Part shown: in pieces, positions 42,901 to 54,900 of the stretch
Numbering within the stretch: the stretch's first letter is position 1
How the letters are laid out: each line of letters starts with the position of its first letter
Source: Tenggerimyces sp963762635
GTDB lineage: Bacteria > Actinomycetota > Actinomycetes > Propionibacteriales > Actinopolymorphaceae
Assembly (NCBI GenBank): GCA_963762635.1
Contig: CAVXLQ010000012.1
Span: 496,001 to 560,000 of the forward strand
Reading direction: 5' to 3'
Length of the DNA stretch: 64,000 nucleotides
The notes under the pieces: generated by a model
What the model saw: only the letters and a program-made list of their open reading frames with translations
The model's database searches: none
What the model was told of the DNA's origin: nothing
Program-made: the position numbers and the translations under genes

Positions 42901-45900
42901 ACCGCCGCGAACCTCGGCTGATTCCGGACTGCGTCAGATCCAGGAGAACGTCCAGGAGATCCGCGGCGACCTGCCGCCTGGCACGGCGATCGAGGCGGTA
43001 GGCAACTCCTGGTACCTGATCACCACCGCGGCTGGATCGCAGGTGCTCCTGGGCGCGCGGCGCGGCGAGCTGAACGGCGACAGCGCAGGCACAGCGCCGA
43101 TGGTGAACGGCGCGGGCACAGCGCTGATGGCGGCCGGAGGCCGCCCTTGCTTCATGACCACGATGACGCGGGCCTCCGGCCGCGCCGTGATCGACGAGTT
43201 CTTCGACGAACCCGCCAACGCGAGCCTCGCGGCCGACCGCGACGAGGCGCTCTTCGAAGGTCAGGTTGCCGGCCTCGTCATCCGGATCGACGAGGGCGTG
43301 CCGGTGGCCGGCGAGCCGCTGCATCGCGCCTTCGGCGTCGAGGATGTGATGGCGATCGAGGCCCATGTCTCCGCCACAGAGGTGCGGGCCAGGCTCCGGC
43401 AGTTCCTGAAGTGGCGAGCCGCCCGCGACGACGCGGCGATCAGCCCATGGACCTGGTGGCGAGGCCTCCAGGCTAGACAGCAGTGGCTCAAGGAGCGGGC
43501 CGGCGAGTTGGGGCTGTGGCATCGTGCGCCGGCGGTGGCCGGCCTTCAGACGTTGCTGAGACGGAGCGGCTATAGCGACGTGGCCGGCGTCCCTGAGACG
43601 TTCGGTTCCACGCGACAGGCCAGACCACGGCTTCCCATGACGGTGGATCGATTCTGGGTCGCCGAGATCCTGCCGCGCTTGGCCGCTGGAGCGGGCGCGC
43701 TGTGGATCGAACCGGTGCGCGACGACCTGTTCACCGTGCACTGCCGGGACGGCAGGACATTCACGATGGCGGTCGCGATCGACGGGAAGGTGAGCCCCGC
43801 AGGCAGGGCAGCCGACATCATCATGCGTTTCCCCTCGGCGATCGAGGTGTCGGAGGGCGAACGGATGTTGGGCGGCCAGGTGTCGCGAGCGGTGCGGATG
43901 GACGCGCTGGCGAAACTGTCAGGGGCCACCTTGGAGGAGGTGGCCGACCAGGCCATGGCTGGCCAGCTCGGCCCCGACATCCTGGTGATGCACTCGCTGA
44001 GTGAGCTGGTGACCGACGATACGGAGCCGTCCCCCAACGACTACGACTCGGTCGGCTGGTGGTCGGCGCATCGTCAGCAATACGACCGGGCTTCGTGGCG
44101 CGAGAAGTCGGCGTTGCGGCGGCGCGCAAGGGAGCGCGCACACGATGAGGGGCTGCTTCGCTCTCTCGCGAGACTGGATGGCAGTCCGGACTACGACCGC
44201 AAGATCGAGGCGTTCCGGAACGCCTCGGCTGAGCTCGGCTGTTCAGACCTGGTTGGGTATGTCGAGCAGCTGAACGGTGTCCGGCCGGCCGTGCGGCCGC
44301 TCGCCGAGGTCGGCGCCGACCGGCAACGGATGTACCAGACGCGGTTCGACGCAGTCGCCGTGCGAGATCTGGAGCGATGGCTAGAGCCCCGGCTGAGGAC
44401 AATCGGTCTGGGCACCATCTACGACGGCGCGCAGATCCATGTGGTCAACCTGACCGATCAGAGCCCCGTGCTGTCGGTGGCAGTTGAATCGGCCGATCTG
44501 GAAGGCCTGCACTGGGAACTGTTGCATGGACACGGTCCGGGCGCATATGTCGTGTCGATCCAAGACGGCCTTGACTATTGGCGTGGGAAGCAGGCGCTGC
44601 TGACGGCCTTCTGTGTTGCGATCGAGCAACACACTCGTCCCAGAGCGGATCCGGTGCCGATGCGCGTGCTGCTCGCGTTGGCGTTGTGGAAGCACCACCT
44701 CGACCTGGCACAGGGACAGGAAGGCGTAAACGCGGTACTCAGGTCAGACCTGCGTGCGTACTTGCGCATGCTGGACGACGACCCCAACGTCGACCTCGCA
44801 GCGTTGCCAGCCGAGGTAACCCAGTTCCTCAACGAGGCGACCAGAGTACGCCGCGGCGCCAAGCACCGCGAGTTGGTCGGGTCCCACGAGCAGGAGTTCC
44901 TGGCCAGAATCCGGGCTGGTCGGCCCGTTCCTTCTCGCATCCCGTCCATGCCGCGGTACACGATTTCGGAGGTCGTGCAATGGGTTCCGATCTCGTTCGT
45001 CATGGGCGGGCTCGGCGTAGCCGCTTTCGATGTACCGGTTTGGCAGGCCGCGCTCGGTGTTGCTTTGTCGCTTCCGCTGGCGTGGGCGCAGACGATCCAG
45101 AAGTACCGCACGGACCTCGGTTTCGAAGTCGAGCATCTCAAGACGATCGACGCCAAGTCTGCGAACGAGGAGCGAGCGAGCAGAGAGCACGCGGAAGCGG
45201 TCGGTAGGCAGATCGAGGCCGAGCTGCTGCCCATCCTCGAGGTGATCGGGGTCACTCTGCCCGAGGCCACGCAGGGCCGACGCAACGATACCGACCTGTG
45301 GGTGCGCCGGGCCGCCGATCCGCCGACCGGAAAGACGTCGTTCAAGTACCAGCTGATCAAGACCAACATGCCGTTGCTCTTCTGGGGTTCTGTGCAGGCG
45401 CTCATCAACGCTGGCTTGGCCGCGGGCCAGTGGAGTCTCGCGTTCGCGATGGTGTTGATGTTCGTACTGCAGTTCCTGACTTTGGCGAAGGCCGAGACGG
45501 CGCGCGGCGGCTTCATCATCGGGCGCTGGAACCGGCAGCTGGCCTTCGAGGCCTACCTGCGCGAGGAGCGTCGCGCCGCCGCTACGACCGCGTTTCGGCT
45601 GCGGCGCTCCGTTGCTGACGTGTGCGAGTCGTTCGGCGTTGTCGTACCGCCTGCCCGGCCGGTACCAGGTCGCCGGTCGATCGACGACTTCGTCAGTAGG
45701 CCAAGGCACCCACACAGCCCGTCCCGGACCACGACCTACGGCAACAAGGTCTACAACCGTGGCCTGGGCTGGGGCGTACCGAACATGCTGGCAGCGGGCG
45801 CGTTCGCCCCCTTCGACGCCCCGGTAGCCTTTGCGACGGCCTGTGCCGGTCTCGGCAACGCCATCGTGTGGCCGTTCGCGGAGGTGGACATCGAACGCAC

Positions 45901-48900
45901 CACCGAAGACCGGATGGTGTATCTCGCCAACCAGCAGACCGACCACGCGGAGGCCGGCAGCAGGCAGGCGACCGACGAACAGCTTCGGCGAATTGCCGTC
46001 GAGTTCCTGATCTTGCTGCTGGTGCCTCGACAGCAGTCCAAGGCCGGCCTCGACGAGACATCGCCGATCCCTGGCATACCAGTTGTTCCAGGTGGAGTCT
46101 TGCCCCAACTGCTGGCCGCATACTTGCCGAACCGCGGGCGGTTCATAGCGGCGGCATCCGGGCCCGGCGTCGCCGAAGCTGCGATGATGTCAGGCGGCCT
46201 GTTCACCCCGCTCGCTGCGACCAGCGAGGGCGTGGAGGCCATCGTCAGCGCCGCCGTCTTCACGATTCTCACTAGCGGGGTCGGTTCCCTCGCCAGTATC
46301 TATTACCTGCTGGAAGGTCCCATAGGACTGCAGGCGCTGACGGCCGCACAGGCCCTCTACTTCCAGCTGCAAGAACTTGCGCGGGACGACGCGGCCTTCA
46401 AGGCCTACGTCGACGACCTCGTCGGGCGGCTCAGGCAAGGGTTCGCCGCGGCTGGCGCTTCTCGAGGCCCGGCGTTGGCGTATCCGCGGCAGGATGGGGA
46501 GCTGTCGAACGCCGAGGCTGCCGCGGCGTTCTGGGACACGGGTGAGCGTGTCCCGGCGTTGGGTTTGGGCACCGTGGACGCGGTTGCCGGCGGCGCGATG
46601 GGTCTGCGTGCGTTGTGTGGGCAGCTGTTTGCCGCTGGTATGACGGACGTCGATCTGAACCATCCGGACTATGCGAACGTACGGATCGCGGTGAACGGTA
46701 ATCCGGAACAGTCGGCCTATCTGGATGCGAACCATCGGTTGGCGGAGACCACGGTGACCGGCGTTCTCTACGGCCTCGGAGCGTGTCTGACTTCGCGGCG
46801 GGCTGTGCGGGTGTCGTTGCACGAGTTGAAGCGGGCCAGCCAGGTGCTGCGCCTGCGGCAGCAGCGCGACGGGGTAACCGATGAGCATGATCTGGGTTTG
46901 CATGCCGAGGCCCTCGCGGCGCAGCTCCTGGTTGAGAAGTTGGATCTCATCGAGCAGGAACTGACGGGCCGAACCCTCGTCGAGATCGCCGCCAGCGATG
47001 ACTGGCAGGTCGTGACGATCGGCGATGACGGCGTGGTGCGGGTGGTGGATCCGAACACGGGGGTGGTGACCGCGCCGTTCGTACGGACCGTGTTGGAACA
47101 GGAATGGTCGGCCGACCCGGGGGCGATGGAACGGGCCGTCGGCGCGGGCCGGTGGCAGGGGTTGATCAAGCTGGGCGAGGATCGGGTCGTCAGCAACGAG
47201 CAGGCCGCCGCCGTATGGGAGACGGTCGAAGACGCGTTGCGTGGCGCTGGAGAGGGGGCGACGGCGGGGCTGGCGGTGCGGCTGTCGGATGGTCGCGCGC
47301 TGACGATGGCTCTGGAGTTCGACGGCAGGCAGGCCCGGGACAAGGGTCCGCATGCGGAGGCAGTCAGGCGGGCCATCCGCAACGGCGAGGTCACCGCGGT
47401 GGACCTGATGGTGATGAACCGAGCTGGTGAGCCGGTGCCGTTGCCTGGAAGGCGGCCTCGCGGTGTGTTCAGCACCGTACCGTTGTCCGACCCCTACCTG
47501 GCGGCGTTGGCGAACGCGTTGCAGGCGGAGCAAGCGAAGGCAGGGCAGCAGACTGGACGGAATCGAGCCGACGGATCGCTGAACGCGGTGGTGGGTTCCT
47601 GGGAGTGTACGTCGCTGGGTGTGCACGTCGGGGGTGTGGGCGTGGTCACCTCAAGGCATCTTGCGGGGTTCGCTGCTGCCGGTGTCAACGCACTGATGGT
47701 AACCCGGCACGAGTTCTCCGAACCGGGTGTGCCACAGCCGCCGACCCAGGTGACGACGGTAGATGGTGCGCAGGCGATCCAGGTCGCTATGTCGGAGGGA
47801 TTCAACACGATTGAGGACTTCTACAGTCGAACCGAGGATTGGTCCTGGACGGTAGGTGAGTCCTTTGTCAACCCGTTCGTCGACTTCATGGTTGAGAACG
47901 GCTATCTGCCCGACGCGGTGATCGTCCATGACCACCTCGCCACCAATGGTTTAGTGAGGGCCGCCAGGGCGATGGGCGTGCCGGTGGTGAGTGTGACCCA
48001 TTTTCTCGCGTTCGTCGAGAACAAGGGCAGGGTCAGCCCGTGGCAGTACGTCACGGAGTCCTTTGCGCTGCGGCATGCCGATGCGCGTATCGCGGTCTCC
48101 AAGATCATCGCGCACGCGGCGGAGTTCGCGAATGGTCTGGCGCAGGGCGCGGTCAAGGTGGTCGGCAATGGCGCCGATCTGACGATGTGGAACCGCGACA
48201 ACATCGACACCAGTCCCGAGACCCTTCAGCGGGTCCGCGCGACGATTCCCGCCGTCGCTGCCGACAAAGCGGTGGCGTATCTGCTCGAGCGACTTGGTCC
48301 AGCGGAGGAAGCCGCCGCGGCACTCGGCATCGCGGCTGGGGAGCAGGCTGGCGCCGACTCCACGCTCGACGCGGTAGCGGAGCGCGCCGAGCGGGTCTTG
48401 GCCGCTCTGGGCGACTTCAGGCCGCGCGACGACGTCGACAGGGAGGCCGTACGTGAGGCACAGACCCAGTGGAGGCACGTGGCGGTGGCGGCGGGTCACG
48501 CGGCGCACGCCCGCGTGGTTGCGGTGGAAGGCTTGTCCGCTGAGGCGGAACTGATCTACTTCGTCGGGCGGCTGGAGGAACGCAAGGGTATTCATGATCT
48601 GTTCACCGCGATGTGCGCTCTCCTTGCCGAGCGCCCCAACGCTCACGTGGTCCTCATCGGTGAGGGCGGGTACAAACCGACCCTCGTGGACCTGATGCAT
48701 CGGCTGGAAACCAGCGGCGACGAGCGAGGTCGTCGGCTTCTTACCGGCCGGGTGCACTGGCTCGGGAAGAAGCCCCCAGCCGAGTGCGCGCAGACAGCGG
48801 TCGCGTGCGACATCGCGGCCGTGCCCAGCCATTCCGAGGGAGACCCCCTGGTCGCCAAGGAGCTGGCCGCCGCTGGTGTGCCGCAGGTGGCCACGTATGA

Positions 48901-51900
48901 CGTCGTCCCGTTCATCGTGGACGGCGTGACGGGCTTGTCGGTGCATGTCGGCGACTCCGCCGAGCTCGCTGTCGCGCTCCGCAGACTGCTGGAGGACAAG
49001 GTGTTCGCCGGCCGGCTCGCGGAGGCAGCCCGAGCGGACCTCCTCCAAAACCACACCTGGCCCGCCATCGTCGGCCGGGTCATCGAGGTCCTGCGGGACG
49101 CGATCCGCCAAGGCCCCACGCGCACCCCGGTCACTCCCTACGTACCGACTACCTGCAACGTCCTCGACGTCGCCCGGATCTACGTAGCCACCATCGACCC
49201 GACTGGCTGGACGCTGACGCACACAGACGGCTCCGCCCACCCCACCGACCCCACCGAACACCCCCAAGGCCGGATCCCCGACGGCGTCACCGACCGCGGC
49301 ATCTTCTGGAACATTTCCCTGACGGACGGCGCCACCCAGCTGGCCCACACCGTCCATCACAACGGCCGAACTCTCCATGTCGACAGCACCACCAACCTCA
49401 CCCTCACCGTCACGGGCACTCTCGGCCACGAAATCCAATACATCCTGACCCGACCCGCAAGCCCCGACACCCCACCCACTCTCACCACCTCACCCACCCC
49501 ACCGGTGCCAACCACGCCCGCCCTCACCAGCGACACACCGCCACCGGACGCCGCCGACATCTTGCGCGGAGAGGTCTTGGCGGTGGCGGCCGACGCCGCG
49601 GACTGGCTGCGCGGACAGACGGGTGCGGCAGGAGACATTCCAGCCGGGCCTGTCGATACTGGATATCTCGAGCGGACGATCGGTAACGGGGACGCACGCT
49701 TCCAAACACCGGGCGAGCAGGACGAGGTCGTCGACGTCTACAGCCTCGTCGAGGAGCGGTTGCGTCACGCGGGGGACAGGTCGTACGCCGTGATCGCTGC
49801 GCGCTTGTCGGATGGGACGACCCGTGTGATCGCGGCGAGGTCCAACGGTTCCGCTGGTATCGAGTACTTCGATCCACGGAGCGGGACGTCGGTGCCTCAG
49901 CCGATGGTTCGATCCGAGGACATCGATCGAGTGGGGTTCCTTGTCGTCGATCGCGAGGGCAAGCCGGTCCCGTTCGCCAACCTGCCACGCGAGAAGACCT
50001 TCAGCACCGAGCCCATGACCGCGCCGTACTTCGCGGCGCTGCCCGGTCGGGCGCGGGTCGAGCCTGGCGGGACGATCCCGATCCTGCAGGTCGCCTGGGA
50101 GTTCGTAGCGATCGAAGGCGGTCTCGGCATCGTCATGGCCAATCTCCTTCCGGAGCTCGCGCGCTCCGGATGCGACGTGACGATCCTGACCCGGCAGCCT
50201 CTGGTCGAACGCGACGAGGACCCCGTTCCAGGAACAGAGGTGCGGACGGTCGATGGCGTACAGGCAATCGTGACCGGGCTGCGGGACGGAGCACAGTACC
50301 GACGGGACTATCGCCGTGACGATGTCGTCTGGTGTAGGTCCACCGAGGACGACATGGTCAACGCCTTGTACGACTTCATGCAACGGACGGGGAAGCGGTT
50401 CACCGTCGTCCAGGGCCACGACTGGGTCACCACCCGGGCGGCGCAGGTGCTCAAGGAGGCGTTCGGCGAAGACATTCGGTTCGTGCTCCACATTCACGAT
50501 GTCGTGGTGGGGCGGTGGTTGGGTTCGGTGCGCAATGCGCTCGTGGCGTCGAAGTACGTGCAGGAGTGGACGCGCGCACGCTTTGCCGATGCCGTGATCG
50601 TCAACTCCGACCACAACAAGGCCATGGCCGCGTGGGTCGATGAAGTCCCTCTGGAAAGGATCACCGTCATCCCCAACGGCGTCGATCTGCGCGCGCAGAT
50701 CGTCGACCGTTCCGGCATCGATCGCGGCCAGGCTCTCCGCGACTTGGGGTACTCCGACGATACCTACCTGGTCTTCGCCTGGGGACGGCTGATGGGCGTC
50801 GAGCCACCGCTGGCGGAGCACCTGCCTCCGTATGACCCGAAGGGCGTCACGTACGTCATCGACGCGATGGCGGCCTTCATAGCTGCCATCCCCCACGCCC
50901 GGCTGATGATCTCCGGCGCCGACTTCGGTGGACAGGAGGCCCTGCAGGCTCAGATCGACCGGCTCGTCGCGGATGGTCGGCTGAACGAGGGCGACGTGCG
51001 CCTCGCAGGCCGACTGTCCGACGAGGACCTGCGCAAGGCGAAGGGCGTGGCGAACCTCGTCGTCGCGGGTTCCCCTTACGAGGGTTTCGGGCTCACTGTC
51101 CTCGAGGCGGCTGTCGCTGGTGCGCCGGTGGTCGGCACCCGGGTGTTTGCCTCCATGGTGGACAAGGTGACCGGCCGGATCGTGCCGGCGATGGATTCCG
51201 AGGCCTTGGCCGTCCAGATGATCGCCGCCGCGCTCAACCCGGACGTGACCGCGCGGTGGGCCGGGAACGCGTTCGCGCAGGCGACCAGCGACAAGTTCGA
51301 CTGGCCCACCATCGCGCGGCGAACAGTCGCGGAGGTCTACCGTCGCGTGCTGGAGGCCGATTCCCGACCCGTCGTGGTCGGCACCCCACCGGCGATCCCG
51401 AGCAATGGCAACGTCTTCGACGTCGCCGAGGTGTCTCTCAGGGTTACCGAAGGCGACCTCACGGGATGGACGCTCAGCTACGCCGCCGGCTCGGCAGATC
51501 CCTCGCTGGAGGGCCGCACACCTCACCGCGTCGACGATGGGATCGCCTACTGGAGGGTGCCGCTCGCCGGCGGCGCGACCGAGCTGCATTATCGCCTGCA
51601 CCACGGCGACGAGACGCTCGTCGTCAACGGGCGTACAGATCTGGTGCTTGGTGTCGACACCGGCAGAGGCACTCCGGGGCACGAGGTGCGGCACGACACC
51701 GCCAGCCCTGGCACCACAACCACCACCGAGCAGCCCGAGCCGCTGCCCACCGAACAGCAGGTAGCGGCGTCACGGGCCGTGCTCAGCGATGCCGACATCG
51801 CCGCGCGGGGTGTGGCCCAGGCGGAGCTGCTCGCGCTCCTACCCGTGCCTTTGCCGGAGGGCATCGGCTGCGTCGAGGCGGTCCGGTTCGCGGTCGAGAC

Positions 51901-54900
51901 CGCCGCGCGAGCCACGTACGGTCTTCCACCCGACACGACGAGGCTCGACGACTTTGCTCGCCAGGCCGCGGTCGAGGGTCGGCTCCGGCCGAGTCTGGCG
52001 GGTGGGGAATGGCTGGTCGACGCGTTCTACGCCACCAGCCCCACCGAGCTGGACCTGAGCGGCAACCTCGCCGACACCGGCTTGACCGTCGGTGACCTGG
52101 ACGAAGAGGGCCGTCGCGGCGTCACCATCGCTGAAGCGGTGATCCGGGCGACCTACGCCAACGAGACCAACCGCGAGGTGTTTTTCGTCATCCAGACCAC
52201 GAGCTTCGACCAACTCACCGACGCGTTCGCCACGCATCGCTGGCTGGTTCGCCGAGGTAGAGATGGCACCATCTACTACCTCGACCCCCACCCGGCTGTG
52301 CAGGCGGCTGGGCGCGACTGGCTCTACCTGCCGGGCCGGGAACCAGGCCAAGCAGGAGTGGTCGCCGTCGACCTGCGCGCGGTCGAACCCGACCCGGAGA
52401 ACCCCGGCACGGTCCGCACTGTGCCGCTGCCTCTGGAGCCAGTCACCACTGCCAGCCGACGACCCGACCCCCAAGGCCTCGAGCCATTCGGACCGAGCGC
52501 CGGGGCTGGTGCACCTGGACCGACCGGCGTGGTGGACTTGATGCACAACGTTGTCCGGGACTATGCGTGGGGTTCGACAACGGCCATCCCCGAGTTGATC
52601 GGGGTGGAGCCGGACGGGCGTCCGCAGGCCGAGATGTGGATGGGTGCGCACGAGTCGGCTCCGTCGGTGCTTGCGTCCGGCGGGTCGTTGTTCGAGCTGG
52701 TTTCGGCGGACCCGGTCGGGGTGTTGGGGGCGGAGACAGCCGAGCGGTTCGGGGGCCGGTTCCCGTTCCTGGCCAAGATTCTGGCGGCCGCCCAGCCGTT
52801 GTCGATCCAGGCGCACCCGTCGGCGGTGCAGGCTCGTGAGGGGTTCGCCAGAGAGGAGGCTGCCGGGATCCCGCGGAACGCGCCTGAGCGGAACTACCGG
52901 GACGGATGGCCGAAGCCGGAGATCCTGGTCGCGCTCGGACCGTTCGACGCACTGGTCGGGTTCCGGCCGGTCGCGCGGACGGTGGCCCTGCTCGACGCGT
53001 TGGGTGCTTCCGCGCTGGATCCGTTGACTGACCTCTTACGCGCCGGCAACCTTCGGGACGTCTTCACCCAGGTGATGGGCAGTGACCGGGACGCGATCCG
53101 CCCGCTGGTCGCCGCGCTGGGCGACGCCTGCCGCCGGTACGACGGCGACACGTTCGCGCTCGAGGTGGAGACGCTGGGCCGGCTCAGCCGGGACTTCCCC
53201 GACGACCCTGGGGTGCTGGCCGCGCTGCTGTTGAACCGGGTCCGGCTGGAGCGGTTCGAGGCGATCTACCTGCCGGCCGGCAACGTGCATGCCTACCTGA
53301 ATGGGTTGGGGTTCGAGGTCATGGGCAACTCCGACAACGTGTTGCGGGGCGGCCTGACCCCCAAGCACGTCGACGTGTCGGAGTTGGTGTCGGTGGTCGA
53401 CTTCGAGCCGTTGACCGACCCCGTGCTTGCTGGGTCACCCGGGCTTCGCGGCATGTCCACGTACGAGACGGGAAGTGAGTACTTCGCCGTCCGGCGGGTC
53501 GACCTGGACGACGGTGCGCCAGTGGTGGTCGACGCCAGTGGTCCGCGGATTGTGGCGTGCCTGGACGGGACCATCGCCGTCGACACCGGCGGGGAACCGG
53601 TAGAACTGGCCGCCGGCCAGTCTTCGTTCGTCCGGGGACCCGAAGGCCCATGCACCTTGCGGGGTCACGGCACGGCGTTCGTCGTGTCCGCTCCCGAGCC
53701 AGAGGGGCCGTCCGAACAGCACCCGGGTCCTGAGCCTGATACCGAGCCGACGATTCCCCGCGAGCCTGCGCCTGCGTCCCAGGTAGGAGAGGACGACACG
53801 ACGGAGGACGACAGCCCCGTCCGTCGCGCGCTCCGCGGCGAAACTGTGCCAGGCCCAGCTGACGTCGCCGGCACTCCTCCGGCCGACTTCGTGCCGAGGG
53901 GTGGCGTGGACCTTCGACCAGACCCGGCTGCGCTGGCGCGGGTTGTCCATGTCGTTCGTGGCACGAGCCCAAGGGTTGCCGATGAGGACATCGGCGTTCT
54001 CCGGGAGTTTGGTCGCGGGCTTCTCAGCGAGAGCCAGCAGGCTGTGCTCGAGGCAATGTTTGTTGACGGCAAGTCCCGGAGCGCGGCTGCGAACGATCTC
54101 GGTGTTTCGCCCAGGCATGTCAGCAACACGCTGACCAGAGCGAGTTCTATGGCGAGGGACTTGCTGTCACGGGGAGGCGTCCATCGGGAGCTTCGCCTTG
54201 ACGTGGCGGCGTTGGGAAACGTCGCCGAGTTGATCGAGCGCGCGACCCACCGCACTATCGCCCCCAACGTCCAGGCCGAGGCAGCGGCATTCGCCTGGCT
54301 GATCCGTGACCTGACCTCGCATGAGCAAGACCTGATGACCCAGCATTTCGTTCGGGGTCGGCCGTTGGGGAAGCTTTCGAGTGGTAGCGGTGTCGATGTG
54401 GGGACGCTCCAGACGCGCATCGAGCACGTCGTCGAGGAGATCCTGGCCGGCCGGGTGGAGGTCAGTCTCGCGAGCACCGCGGCAGGCACCTTGGTGGAAC
54501 CGGCAGAAGGTCCTGTCCATGACTCGGTGAGCGACGCCACGGCGGTGGCGCGGGTCGCCGCGGTGGTACGCGGCGTTGTCAGTCCGAAAGTAGCTGAGGT
54601 CGATAAGGACGTCTTCCTGAGGTTTGCCAAGCTCCTCGGCCCCGGCCGAGCAAGAACGCTGACGGCGATATTGGTGGACGACCAACCCCGACTCGAGAGC
54701 ATGGAGACGCCGCGCGGCGTGTCTGAGGGTCCTGTGATCCACGCCTTGGCCATGGCGCATCACATGCTGATGTCGATGCTGCTTGAAGGTCACGGTCTGG
54801 CTCGATACATGATCGATTCCGACCCCGATCCCGACGTTGAGGCGATGTTCGAGCGGCTGCTCGTGGTCAGCGGCCTGACGACCGATCAGCGGGAGATCGC

